The notes: generated by a model from the letters alone, not told the origin. A DNA stretch of 64,000 nt from Anisakis pegreffii (GCA_035041965.1 JAPYMA010000105.1:124001-188000), one strand, 5' to 3'. Counted from the stretch's first letter, positions 52,386 to 64,000 are shown. Numbers and translations are program-made.

Positions 52386-55300
52386 ATGAACGATTCACTA
52401 AACTATTTTGCATCTCCGTTCAATCTGACTGATCACAGAGGAACGGGCGACGTCGACCATGATTTTTTGCAGGTGATTCAATGATTATTCTGTTGTATTT
52501 GTCTAAATAAATCCTAGCACAATTATGATTTGTTATTACATATCATTATCACTTCATGTGTGTATCAAATATCACCCGTTCGATCATTATTATCGTCGAA
52601 TTCTTATTGTTGCTACTGATATCGAAATCATTCGAGTTTGGCGACAGAATTTCTTCAAATTAGTCTTGTTTGTATACTTTCACCTGCATATAATTGCGAT
52701 ATCACACGTTTCTAGCACCTGTCAGTAGAGACATCGTAGGTGTTGTCAGTGGTGAAAATGTCAATCATTTTCAAAGTTTTTCGACTTTGACTAAGATTAA
52801 ATCACACGGATAATATCCATCAATACAATATTTCATCATCAAATTTATTCACATTGATTTAGGTCTTCTTTTTGCCCATTTTAGTCGTGCAGAATTCGAT
52901 TAACGAGACGAATACTTCATTCGTTCGTTAATTCCATTTTACGTTCACCTTATGCTGAAGTGTTTTGAAGCACTTGAAAAGTGTTTAGTGTTGATAAATA
53001 CTACCGAAGAATCAATTATCACATTCGAATCTAATAATTAACACGTCCGGCATGTTCACTCTTATTTGATGCGTTTCCACTCATTGAGCATTCGAATTGT
53101 TTTTGTTGTAAGAACACTGATGATTCTTGGAGAAGCAAAAATTTCCTACAGAAAAGTGCTTTCACACTCAATATACTCATCATCGCTTTCACGAAACTAC
53201 TAAAAATTTCTCAGTTCTGCAAAAAATGACTAAATTCGCACAGCTAAAAGCATTCATTTAAATATTTCTCTGCTGTGCGTTTCGATTGCATTTGACTGCA
53301 CTACTGTTGCACTATTATCAAGTTCTCATTCAAACCACCCCAAAAATTGTTTTATTCAGTTTTATTTTATCACAATTTATCATCCATTTACTAAAAACTT
53401 CATCCTCAGTGCACACAACAATCCTCCATTCCGCATCCACCACACTTGCATTGATTTACTGCATATGTTCAGTTTGGCATCGAATCGACAATTACTACAT
53501 CCACAACTCCAATCAGTGTAATACTTCTGGATAGTGAACAATATTTACATCATAAGAATCTAATGTAATTAAATATGCATAAAGGACGGGTATATACGCA
53601 TGATTCAATTCAAATATTCCCTCAATTCCATTCACATATGATATGCATAGCGAATGTGGTTTCGCATATTATAGATCTGCTGCTTACAAGATCTTTCAAC
53701 AGCTCATAATTTGATTTATTTCATTGACACATCATTTGAGATATCATTGATTTATATTATAATACAAGGCAAACTTTATTTGCATCTCCTAAATAGCACA
53801 TTCGAAAGTGATGATAAAATCCATTTCAGATGATATCAATAGGGATAGTCTTGATCATATTAATACTGGCATGTGTTGTTGGTAATTTATTGGTCATTAT
53901 TGCCATTTTGATTGAACGTGATCTACGTAGTAGACCACAATATTATTTGATATTCTCATTAGCTGTTGCCGATCTCTTGGTAAGCTTCAGAACAATGCTG
54001 TTTCTATCTTGTTCAGTCCACTCCAACCACCTCCCTTCCCTTGAATGTTGAATTGACAGCGTCCATCTTCTATTTTGAATGCCAGTCCCAATTGTAACTT
54101 CAGTGCCGACCTGATCAACGAAGAGGAATATTACTCGTGTATGATATGATATAATTCCTTATGTAATTCAGCTATAAAGTGACACTCTAATCATTAGAAA
54201 GTAATTCATGTCGGGATAATAACTGAGGTAATTCAGGTTGGTCTCATTGTAACACCGCTTGGAGCATGGTCAACCGTTCTAAGAGCTTGGACTCTTGGTG
54301 TGACACTGTGTGATTTTTGGATTAGTGTTGATGTGCTCGTTTGTACAAGTTCAATTTTGCATCTTGTTGCTATCGGTTTGTTGATTACATTTCGATGAGT
54401 GAAGGGGGTTTACGATAGTCACTTTGAGAGATGTTTTACCAAAGAATACCAACTCAGCAAAACATAACCACTTTGCAAGCACACAACAATTGCTATGATT
54501 CACGCGATAGTGAAATATTATCATCATTGAAGCACTGGATCGTTACTGGAGTATAACGGATATTTGCTATGTTCAAAATCGAACACCGCGACGAATTTTC
54601 GGAATGTTAGGAAGCATATGGATTGTATCGCTGTTGATTTCATTGGCACCGATCCTCGGATGGAAAGATGAGGATTTCTTTGATCGGGTCGAGAAACAAC
54701 AAGTCTGTTTGATTAGTCAACAGATTAGTTATCAGGTTCGATTACAGCTCTTCTCACTGCTCCATCCGGATGTAGCAGTTCGTATATTTCAGGTGTTTAG
54801 CACAGCAACTGCCTTTTACATACCGCTATGTGCAATCATTTGTATTTATTATAAAATAATGCGTGCTGCAACACGACGATTCAAACGTGAACGAGACCGT
54901 AGAACGATCATCCACCGTAATGGAAGCACTGATTTGCTGAATAACCAGCATCGTCTTCTTGACCCCAAAAAGGTTTTCGTTTTAATATGCACTGTTTCAC
55001 ATCGATTCTGTGTTACGCCCTCCATCATTCGTTCTACAGATGAGTGTTCCAACAGTGACGTTATCACGGACATCATCAGCTGAACGAAATCGCACTTCAT
55101 TATCCAAAGCAAATGGACAAAAAGTAGTGACAGATGTTCAATCGAAGGTTGTTTTCTTATTTTGCAGTCGAGTGAGTGCAGCTGCATTGCTACTTTGAGT
55201 GCATAGCGCTCATTTGAATGATATTCAGGTGATGGAAAGTAGTCCTGATACGACAACTGAAGAAGATCGAACTGCGATGCCATCTAACGGTCACTGCATG

Positions 55301-56200
55301 GCTGAGACACGCATCGACGATCACGTAGCGGCTCATAGCAAACGTATTTACTTACTGATTAAGTGTGTATCGAAAGGCAGATGCGTGAGCACGGTTGATA
55401 GCATTCAATGAACTCTGATACAAGTCTGATCATTGAATTCGAGCATTCCAGCAAATATAAGCTACGATCGAATTTCGAATGGATTCTGTGGTCATACAAA
55501 TCACTGTTTGAGTCATCATCAAAATTATCATTAATCCCAGTTAGTGATGGTAACCGAGCGAAGTTCGCTCGGTCAAATTCGATGAAATTCAACCGGATTC
55601 CGATTGAGGAAATTCGAAATTTGGTCGGGATACCGAAATGCGGAATTGCAAAAAATGGACTCGGGTGGATTGCAGTCGAACGAAGCCTTCGGTTACCATC
55701 ACTAGTACACACTCATTCGAAAGTTGAAAAGAAGATGTAAGTGAAATGCGTGAAAGTTCAGCGATGTTGACACGTTTGATATTACCAAAGAAGAGGCGTT
55801 CCAAAGAAAGCAGTGAAATGAAACGTGAGCGTAAAGCTTGGAGGACCTTAGCGATAATCACTGGAACGTTCGTTGCGTGTTGGACACCATTCTTTCTCAT
55901 CTCGTTATATCGACCCATTTGTCAGTGTCGTATTCCGATCCTTCTTGAGAGTGTTACCAACTGGTTGGGTCAGTTCCTCGATCATTCATTTATTCCATCG
56001 TCACCATTAGTACCAATTCATGCCATCTTCTCATAGCACATTTAAAAAAATCTCGGCTTGTAATGGCAATCAAACTCCTGTCTTCAGGCTATTTAAACTC
56101 AGCATTAAATCCGATAATTTACACAGTATTTTCGCTCGATTTCCGACGCGCATTCCATCGTATTCTTAAACGATTGTGTTTGATGGAGTCAACACGCTAA
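52386..56200 (+). CDS. ser-4: Aminergic GPCR, 5-HT1-type serotonin receptor
   Basis: A rhodopsin-family receptor expected at the plasma membrane of neurons or muscle, most like Gi-coupled 5-HT1 receptors. Exons: 52386-52472, 53830-53979, 54237-54375, 54533-54735, 54793-54972, 55040-55147, 55229-55362, 55742-55968, 56088-56200, giving 446 residues with all phases fitting. The 29-residue first exon carries NLT and NDS glycosylation sequons. TM1 follows (VVGNLLVI), then TM2 LAVADLL and TM3 with the amine-binding aspartate in [14 protein letters not shown]. The DRY motif is at about 128-130, followed by NRTPRRI. TM4 leads to LGWKDED, TM5 to [10 protein letters not shown], then a long basic third loop spanning parts of five exons. 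TM6 has FVACWTPFF and TM7 has [16 protein letters not shown]; the tail is short. The [12 protein letters not shown] and NWLG strings match 5-HT1A best. The ser-4 symbol is an inference from that resemblance; a tyramine or octopamine receptor is the main alternative. Confidence 0.9.
52473..53829 (+). other. Long first intron of the GPCR gene
   Basis: This 1.36-kb intron separates the extracellular N-terminus from TM1 and joins in phase 0. No coding exon was seen within it. Confidence 0.65.
55544..55702. mobile_element. TA-flanked MITE in a GPCR intron
   Basis: The 159-bp element has terminal inverted repeats starting GTGATGGTAACCGA at both ends (perfect over 14 bases) and is bordered by TA on each side (55542-55543 and 55703-55704). 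That fits the target site of Tc1/mariner-type elements. Just inside the left end is a second small palindrome, GAGCGAAGTTCGCTC. It lies within intron 55363-55741, between coding exons of the third intracellular loop, and makes a misleading open frame on both strands. Confidence 0.75.
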
Positions 56201-57350
56201 ACGGTAATGACTTGTGACGATTTGTCTCAATTAAATCATGCAGTATTGACGAAAGCAACCATTAACTAATACCAATAACACTTGCAGTTTCTTATTCTTG
56301 GCGAGCAACCACACCACCTTCACCAAGTGATAAGAAAACTGTTCGATGGAATGAATAGTTGTTTGCGTTTCTATTTTCATGGTTCATTTGGATGACATGA
56401 ATGTAAATAAACAAATGATATTGCCATTGTTTTTCATCATTTGTTATACGACTTTTTGTTTTTATAACTGAAATATGCAGGTGATTAGACAGTGACTCGT
56501 ATTTGCCGTAGAATATACGATTATATAAGAACAATTATGCATGAGGAAATCATCTGAATTGGGAGTTGTATTGATCTGATCGAAACCACTTCATAATGGT
56601 AACAGCAAATTACAGTAACGAAACCAAATTTAAAATTAACAACGAATAAACCACCAAAATGATTGGAATCTTCAACAATATTATGAGTTTGTCATCAGAA
56701 CGATCAATTGGAAGGGATGAGACAGCACAACAATGAGATTAACAAATATATCAGCAGTTAATTAGCAATGTTGAATAACATTAGTAAGAGCAACTGGTCA
56801 ACACTACCAATGAAATGGAATGTTGTGAACAAAACAGAATTCAGGTGATTTCAAGGAACTAGTCACGTAAAGTTCTGTGAACATCCCAAAATGACAACCA
56901 ATCTTTGATTATTATCATCAACATCAATAATATCATTCGAATACATAAATCTTCGACGGAAATCGGCGGTGAGCGGAAAGTCAGAATCAAACGAAAACGT
57001 ATTTTAAAATCGAACATTTCCACAACAACTTTTCATGTTCCAAATGGATATGAAAAATTATTGAAGAAATGTTTGGTTTTGAATTTTTGAATAATAATTT
57101 CTTAAAAATTCATTTTATTTGTCCTTTTCCAAATGATGGACAGATGTATAAAAAACATCAAAACAAGCTCTAGTTATAAAAAAACGATAATATAAAACTC
57201 AACAACCACTAGAACTCACTTTACAATGACGATATTAACACTAAACTGTATTGTAAGCAACTAACAGCACGCAAAATTGATCTGATGCAAATAGAACGAA
57301 TGAAGTTCAATAAACTGAATAAATTAGACTTTTTATCAACATATCGAAAA
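56201..57350. other. Convergent intergenic region, GPCR and MAGUK 3' ends
   Basis: Both flanking genes end toward this 1.1-kb stretch. AATAAA at 56406-56411 (plus) could serve the GPCR and its complement at 57114-57119 (minus) the MAGUK gene. No other gene was seen. Confidence 0.45.
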
Positions 57351-60300
57351 TTAATCAAGCCAAGCGGATGGCATCCAGGAGGGTTGATAATCGAGCTGCT
57401 TAACAATATGAGATAACTGACTGAAAGTGACATCAAGATTAGCATTAATTAAAACGAAATCACAATAGGATGCATACAAATGATACAACTGATCACTCGA
57501 TTGGATGATCTGCTCTATTTCTGGATCTGTGAAACCACGCGAATGTGATGAAGATAGCGTGTTTGTGTTAGAATTAGCAGCATTATTTGATGCGGTCAAT
57601 ATACCACGACGGGCATCTTGTTGTTGGGTTACATGCAGACTGCGAGTTCGTTGCTGACTTCTCGTTTCCTTAATTGTTACTACATAATATCAACTAACAG
57701 GGCACATTCAATTGAACTTCATCTGTGACGGTGATTATTACACTTACCAAAATATTATTTAAGTACAATAAATTAAGACCAAAACTGAACGAAGACGAAA
57801 CAAACTTTGAAAGTATCGAAATCAGGTGGTTTAATGAAGACAACAAACGGTTTGAACGCCGAGCATCGCAGCAGTCTCAGCGCAAGTGGGTGTGGATTCA
57901 GCACGGGTATTCGTCCTTCAATACAGCACTTATCGATGCTAATCAATACACAACCATAATAAAAGCAATACAATAATGAAAACAGAAATAAACCTTGTTG
58001 AATGATGCTAACAACTGAATCAGCAAGAGTACCATATAAATTATCTCTGTATTCACCGAATTCCAAGAACCTGCCCAGTCTTATCCAATGTTCCATTTCA
58101 TCTTTTTTCACAAAATAATAATCCACACCTTGCATTTCATGCGCTCTAAAAATCAACTTCTATGCGGCATACTATCTTTCGAGGCATGAAAAACATTCGG
58201 ATGAACTATTTAGTAACGAAACCTCGGTGCTCTCGAGGTGTGCGGGACTGTAGTTGAAAATCGTTCAGGATTACTCATTATTAATCGACGTTTCAATTCA
58301 TTCCGACCAACACCTGATGCACCGATCAGCACTACCGATCGAATCATCTTTTTATTTGGTGATACCAGAGAAACACTCTCGTATAATGCGCCTTCATATA
58401 CCTCAATTATTCATTATTAATGAGTTTGACGAGTCAATTATATGAGATACCTCATTTAGTGTTCTTGATGCAGCAGTGTTCTTTTTAATTCCTTTCCTCA
58501 CACTATTACTATCCGACTCGCGTTGTTTTCGTCGTTTTTGATGAAGTAATTCAGACGGAATTATTCCGATTCGTCTTCTTTTCACTTCAATCAGTTATCA
58601 TTTATATTATCACAAATACTCGGATACGAAAAGTAAATTCGTACTAAACTGATTATAATATAAATAAATAGACAACAAACCATCAGAGGACTGATCAACG
58701 GAATGATATTCATCAAAAGGAGCGAAACCAATGGACCTGGCTTGCCACCAGTGTTCATCACCATTCACCACAACTAGTTCGAGTATTTCGTTTCGTTTAA
58801 ACGACAATGCTGCTTCAGGGCACGGATGTAATGCATCACTTGAGCCGTCATAGTCTGTCTGCAACAATCTCTATACTTCTCACATTCACAATAACACCAT
58901 CAACTAACCAATGCTCTAACGTAACGCGGTTCATCGTACTCAACAATCGTCGGCATTTCAGCAGGAATTAATTTGAATTGAACTGTTCCATCATCGGTAT
59001 TCAACAGCTTCACGATATCAGTTGGTTTCATTCCAGTTACACTCACACCATTCACTTCCATCACACGATCACCCACCTGAATTATTATTATTTCAACAAC
59101 ACTGACTAATTTCATTCGCAAGATAATAATCAAACTTGAATGTTCTCATTATTATTTCAGCAACACTGACTATTTTCATTCGCAAGATAATAATCACACC
59201 TGAATAGATGCACAGCGATCCGCAACTCCACCAGCAATTATCCTCGCCACAAACACACAACCATCAGTATCACACTTGATTGTTGCACCCAACGCTTCAT
59301 TGCCCTTCACAAGACGGATCATTTTGATGGCAATCCCCTCTTCATCGTCCACTTCGTACGGTATTTCGGGTAATTGTGGTGAATAACGACCATCCATTAT
59401 ATGCTCATATGTCCACAACAGACTCTTTATCAGTAAATTCATTTTACATATTCCTCGAGACAAATTTCAACAAGTTACTTCTAGTAATTAACTTTGTAAG
59501 ACCTTAAGAGAATAGATGATATCAATAGGTGTTAAAAGCTCGGCTGAATAACTGTAAATTCTGTAAATGACGACTGTAGATTGGTTTAGAAATGTGGTTT
59601 CGATCAGATAAATAAATCATCATAAAATTACCTTGACAACAGGTTTACTTAAGAGTGAAACAAGCTGTTGTACAGCCACTGAAGGCGGAGCTGATTCTTC
59701 CCATTCATAAAGTAAACTCTCGTTTAATTCATATATGTTAACACCACTGAAATTAGTACTTGAAATCGTTAGATATTCTGAGGCGATAAACATTTACAAT
59801 AGAACAGAGCTAATGTACAATGAAAAATGAAATATAAAAACGATGATTAACCTGGAAGGAGGTCGGTTACTATTACTGCTTTTGCGAGTACGACTCGATG
59901 ATATTAGTTTATGAATCACTGAAATAGCCTTTTGATCGTCTGAAGTGAACTTTTTCTTTCTCGAGCCATTCTCATCAGCGATTCCCTCGAGAATACCTTC
60001 GAATGCTTTCACAAACGACTCTAAAGATGTGCCGCAAACACCATCGGGACCCATATTCACAAACCAATTGTTTGATTTGATGTCATTTTGATGAGACCAA
60101 CGTGAATAACTCTTAAATTATATGCATAATGCGAATGGCAAGTCGCTGTTAATCGTACGCATTTGCTAAATATTCATCACTGATTCGCTCCATTCAAACA
60201 ATCCACCGGATTCCAACTTCCACCACAAGTTGCTTTTACAAACGATATAAAATTCCTCACAATCAGTAACGCATACTCTGGAACACAATCATAAAATGCA

Positions 60301-60651
60301 AATCGAACATAGCAAATATCAAATGACGACATTCGTCGTTAAAGACGAATGTGCCATTGGCAAATCGTTTCAAGTGAGCATTGCACGCTACGAAATTATA
60401 TGCAAGAGATTTCTCAGTGGGAATGAAGTAGGAGTAAAGTACGGAATTAGGTGAGGAAATATTGCAGAATAATAGAACACTGATGAGTTTTTGTAGAGGA
60501 ATGAGAGTGATAAAGTACTGTGGGGAGTCATGAGAAAAGAGTCGAATAAATACGTTGCTATTTTCACTGGATACTCAACTCTAGTGTTCGCATGGGATCC
60601 CGAGGATCCCGAATCGCGGCTTTTGAATCTCGATCGTGATCCAGGATTCAT
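57351..60651 (-). CDS. Membrane-associated guanylate kinase, PALS1/MPP5 type
   Basis: MAGUK scaffolds of this type organise polarity and junction complexes at the cell cortex; their guanylate kinase domain binds proteins rather than acting as an enzyme. Exons from 5' to 3': 60651-60568 (tentative), one ending at 59852 with uncertain start at or before 60054, 59746-59632, 59424-59200, 59076-58909, 58858-58681, 58584-58451, 58401-58223, 58145-57994, 57915-57806, 57668-57351. Phases match from 59852 onward. The domains in order are an L27 (LVSLLSKPVVKSLLWTYEHI), a PDZ (EALGATIKCD, GDRVMEVNGVSV), an SH3 (HPCPEAALSFKRNEILELV, GIIPSELL) and a GUK (LIGASGVGRNELKRRL, VDYYFVKKDEME, EFGEYRDNLYG). The C-terminus is WMPSAWLD. 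The PDZ and GUK resemble PALS1/Stardust more than CASK or DLG; in C. elegans the closest would probably be magu-2, which I cannot confirm. The first two exons are the weak part of the model. Confidence 0.9.
58402..58450 (-). other. Very short intron (49 nt) in the MAGUK gene
   Basis: The intron begins GTATCT and ends ATTGAG, so its acceptor has G rather than a pyrimidine before AG. It joins the basic linker after the SH3 (RTLNE) to VYEGALYESVSLV in phase 0. It is near the lower limit for nematode introns. Confidence 0.7.
59086..59206. repeat. Tandem duplication with 64-bp period in a PDZ intron
   Basis: CAACACTGACTA followed by TTTCATTCGCAAGATAATAATCA-like sequence occurs at about 59097 and again at 59161. 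Both copies extend toward a splice site (59077 and 59199), so the duplication fills nearly the whole intron between the two PDZ exons. Confidence 0.7.
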
Positions 60652-60830
60652 GTTTCCGGTAGTCAGCGGATTATACTGAACGAAGCGGATTAGGTATGTG
60701 GATTGGCTATAGAAAATCGTCATTATAACGTGATGTAATCCATGTCCCTCGACAACACATATTCTTTTCCGAGGCTGAAGAATCTGGAGAATCCGACGAT
60801 TAGTATTGTCAGGGTCACCACATCTTCACG

Positions 60831-61094
60831 CTATGCACTCGTGACTTTCGCCTGATAGCGTGGTGGTGACGACTTGTTTACCATTGAATCGTTTTGAATT
60901 TGTAGTTTCGGAAAAGTACGATGGTATCTCTTCAGAAGGAATTCAATCTTCCTCTTATGCTTAGCCTGAGATTCCAATGCCTCACCAGTGAATGTAATGC
61001 TATTCGCTAGAGATCTCATGATTAGTTTCACTTTCCTGAATCTGCACGAAGAAACTACGAATTTATTTTGCAACTGCTTCCTAACACCTATCAT
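60831..61094 (-). CDS. Possible small basic protein, 87 residues
   Basis: An uninterrupted minus-strand frame runs from ATG at 61094 to TAG at 60831, just upstream of the MAGUK gene on the same strand and divergent from the PSMD5 gene. It is rich in Lys and Arg (for example AKHKRKIEFLLKRYHRTF) with a serine- and valine-containing N-terminus, which could suit a mitochondrial or ribosome-associated protein. I recognise no family. It could also be chance or part of an untranslated leader. Confidence 0.3.
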   Translation of the reverse strand: MIGVRKQLQNKFVVSSCRFRKVKLIMRSLANSITFTGEALESQAKHKRKIEFLLKRYHRTFPKLQIQNDSMVNKSSPPRYQAKVTSA

Positions 61095-61420
61095 TATCGT
61101 TTAACATATCATCGCGCACATCTTTTCCCATTTAAATTATCAACTTTCGACAACAAAAACGAACTGAATGAAAGGTTTGCAATGTGAACTTCTTGAATTT
61201 TCAATCATTCCACAAACAGGCGCAAATTTGAAATTTAGTGGCAGCGAACGTCACAGACACCTCATATTTTCATTTTTAGACGGGGAAAAAAAGCAGAGTT
61301 GTTGGCTAGACGGGTTCCCACATCTCCGTCTCGGGAATGGTGATAGTAATATCTTGTGCAGTGTTGCGAAGTAGTTTTGATGTCGTCCTTGATTTTCGAT
61401 TTTCGATTTCGATTTTTGAT

Positions 61421-61436
61421 ATTGTTTCAGCTGAAA
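61421..61436 (+). promoter_or_regulatory. Candidate spliced-leader acceptor of the PSMD5 gene
   Basis: ATTGTTTCAG ends at 61430, six bases before the ATG at 61437, with a T-rich tract before it. This is the usual arrangement of a nematode trans-splice site. Confidence 0.5.
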
Positions 61437-64000
61437 ATGCGTGAAGATATCGGTTCAGGTGATGAGGTAATGCAAACTGACGATAATATGAATAGCGGTA
61501 ATCAAGGTGGATCAGAGTCCAGTGAAGGATTTTTTGAAATCAAACAACGGTTTTTGTTGAATCGAAACGAAGAATCAGCAGTCGAACTACTCAAACATTT
61601 AACTGATCTAGACACTGGCAATATTGATCGGTAATTATCCAATTGTTTTATTTTTCGTTCATAATCCATGCTTTCTGCTTCAGTTGTGATCAGTAATGCA
61701 AACTTAGTCGCATCATCATCACATCAGTGATGTAAAAATGCTCAATTTTAGAGATGTGTGGCCAGATGTGAAAGATTTGGTGAGATGCTTATTGGATACG
61801 ATAACACTGGAGCATTTAATCAGAAAATATCAAATAATATTGTTGAATGCGATCAATAAGTGCTCAGAACATGTGATCGATCTGTTAGCTGACTATTTCA
61901 ACAAGAACGATCGAGTTGTAGGGTTTTTTAAGGATCTTTCATCGTCCGATATTGCTGTTATTATTGCATTCGCACGTCGAATCACCGATCCCATTTGTGC
62001 ACAATCCATTGCCGAGGTTTGTTTCTTGAGGTTGCTAAGTCATTCAGCTTCGACGAACAATTAATTGCAAGTTATCTTCTTTCGAATTCGGCACCAATGA
62101 ACTCACTCAATTAAAGATTTTATGGAGATTTGCGCATTTGGAATCAGTGCAGAACGAATTGAAAGCCGACTTAAATACTGAAGATGCAGAGGAACGATTT
62201 CGCATTCACCAGGTGTTCGTTTATTTTTGATGAGCCTTAATATTATCACTATTGTTATTAGTAATTGTCATCAAATTTCAAACTATACTCAACTGAATGA
62301 ATAAGTGATGAATGCTTCACTTCAGGTAACAGCAACGTACTTAAAAAAGCGGGATGATCCATCAAAAATCAACCGTTTAATCGAGGCATTGATATCAGAG
62401 GTCGATTCAGATGATATTTTATCAAAGTTGAATGCTGTTGAGCTTTTGGCTGACGCTGCTTCAAAGTATTTTTTTTTCTTTCGTCTTATTAATATTAATG
62501 TTTATCATCATTTTTTCTTTCACTTGTTGATCTTATCCCACCAACTATCCATTATTCAATTCCGCGCAAAGGCTATCCCACTTGCCAGGAATGTTTTATT
62601 GTCATCTGAATGATGAGTCAGGTTGAATAAATCCTCTGTTGAAAGGTTATTATCTTCAGTGAATCCTGAAATTTTAGTGACAATTCGACAGCATCATATT
62701 TGCTATCGATTGGTGTCGTAGATCGCCTTTATGTGTTACTTCAAAATGTCAAACTATCACCGGATTCGGGATTCATTTTTCCAGGTTGGCCATCTGATTG
62801 ATTTGGCTTACCGCAACATCTAATATTCTTTTGATTTGTATTTATTGAAATAATTTTGTGACTTATTACATTAAATAACTGATTTGAAACTATTGTTGTG
62901 AATGTTTTTGTCTTCTCTCCCGGTGAGAAACGTAAGCGAATCAAGTTTTCAGCGATAATAAAATTCTTCGGCCATTTAGCAGTGAGAGATGTGGAATGTT
63001 TAAGGCAATACCCGCTATTCTTGGAATCTCTGTTCGATATGGTTTATCATTTTGATTTATTAGACCCATCCCAACGTCTTCTCACTTTTGACACGTTTGC
63101 TGTCATCACTCAATCCAATCAGTCTAAGATTTTCTTCAATTCCCTGGCTGGTTTGTTTCCCGCATCACTGTTTTGGTTTTTATTTTACCATTTCATTATG
63201 AATGTTTCGTCGTAATTACTGTTATCATTATTATTGCATTTATTCTGTGATGATTGCAGATAAATATGATTTGAATAAAGCAATGAATGCATTTGGTGTG
63301 GCCATTTGCAGTGGTCCATTAGAATTACGAGTGCGACATATCGATGCACTTGCTATGATGATGCGACATTCTGATTCTGACAATGTATCTTCTTTCTTTC
63401 GGTTCTCTTTTCATTACATTCATTAAATGCGGTCCTATTTTAAGAATGAAGCAAGTGAAATAGCACATGGATGGTTCAAGGAGTTAGGTGAGCCATTTCC
63501 GACAGTCGTTCTATCATACGTATCGAAGCCTTTCCCAGAGATCCGAATGGCAACACTGAAGCTGTTTAATGAGCTATTTTGTTATGGTTGGGCTATTAAA
63601 ATATTCATGACTACTGCTGGGTTTGTTTTTACTATTCGATTCCAATCACTTGATTTGATTTGGTTCTCGATTTAGAAGTAACTCCAGATTTGCGATAACT
63701 GACAAGTTTCTTGAATGAGGTGTGTAATTATAAATCTTTTGAAATCATTGTTTCAGTGGGTAGATGATTAAGTGAAGTGCTGAAACTGTTTGCAGAGCTG
63801 CGATTAAGTGAAAAGACTGAAATTTCAGTTTTATGGAATGTATGTTAAATCGAAATGTCGAAACGACTGCAGAAGGGAAACAAATGAAGTTTGGTGTGAT
63901 TTGTCGTTTGATTGATCATGGATCGTCAGAGATTCCAGCAGAAGATTTAATGAAATTTAAGTTGTACCGTCGTGAAGGTGCTTTTCATATCGATCGACCA
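61437..64000 (+). CDS. 26S proteasome assembly chaperone PSMD5 (S5B/Hsm3-like), 3' end beyond the window
   Basis: PSMD5 is an armadillo/HEAT-repeat chaperone that binds the base ATPase Rpt1 and assists assembly of the 19S particle in the cytoplasm; it is not kept in the mature proteasome. Exons: 61437-61630, 61752-62016, 62117-62212, 62326-62465, 62678-62784, 62953-63150, 63260-63384, 63445-63620 and 63829 to the window edge, all in phase. The 491 codons seen approach the roughly 500 residues of the human protein. The sequence is helical repeats throughout (LLDPSQRLLTFDTFAVITQ, LELRVRHIDALAMMM, EPFPTVVLSYVSKPFPEIR). The best diagnostic is the C-terminal part, where TTAGFMECMLNRNVETTAEG and KLYRREGAFHIDRP align with the PSMD5 C-terminus. 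The acidic N-terminus (about 35 residues) is probably disordered. No stop codon is seen, so a few codons should remain beyond 64000. Confidence 0.85.

Noticed and set aside
54849..55283. 144-codon minus-strand frame over the GPCR
   Set aside because: It is antisense to receptor exons with correct phases and family motifs, and has no similarity of its own.
55359..55740. Open frames on both strands within the GPCR intron
   Set aside because: They are created by the MITE at 55544-55702; the receptor reading frame skips this interval.
63676..63719. Possible extra exon of PSMD5
   Set aside because: It reaches a TGA in the required frame, whereas joining 63620 directly to 63829 gives GFMECMLNRNVE, which matches PSMD5.
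1..64000. tRNA, rRNA and CRISPR arrays
   Set aside because: No cloverleaf with a credible T-loop, no rRNA-like block and no spaced repeat array were noticed on reading; a covariance-model search was not possible here.

Overview
This window is nuclear DNA from a nematode. It is AT-rich, its genes are split into many short exons, and introns end in the TTTCAG-type acceptor typical of nematodes. Several first exons are preceded within a few bases by an acceptor that looks like a spliced-leader site. The proteins are animal signalling and housekeeping families. I reconstructed the gene models by hand: I joined exons only where the reading phase matched across the junction and the protein agreed with its family. 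No search or RNA evidence was available, and the species is not determined.

Layout. Positions 1-5190 hold no gene I can support. A formin of the FMNL/FRL class (23 exons) runs to 15228 on the plus strand. Two tandem, head-to-tail hexose-transporter genes of the SLC2A/GLUT type follow at 17577-20805 and 22813-26416. Next comes an SH2-kinase-like gene (27402-30138) that has lost key residues of both its phosphotyrosine pocket and its kinase site and carries an in-frame stop codon. From 30139 to 52385 lies a gene-poor stretch of about 22 kb with transposon remnants, including an 846-bp hAT-like element with terminal inverted repeats and an 8-bp target duplication. An aminergic GPCR close to 5-HT1 receptors (ser-4-like) occupies 52386-56200. 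A minus-strand membrane-associated guanylate kinase of the PALS1/MPP5 type (L27-PDZ-SH3-GUK) lies at 57351 to about 60651. A plus-strand gene for the proteasome assembly chaperone PSMD5 starts at 61437 and runs off the right edge.

The genes do not form one pathway; this is ordinary nematode chromosome. Formin and PALS1-type scaffold act in actin and polarity at the cell cortex, the GLUT pair imports sugar, the GPCR senses an amine, and PSMD5 chaperones proteasome assembly. The more unusual signals are the pseudokinase, the frameshift in the formin polyproline region, the intron present in only one transporter copy, the splice-site usage (GTT donors, many acceptors lacking a pyrimidine before AG), and several short mobile elements inside introns and between genes.
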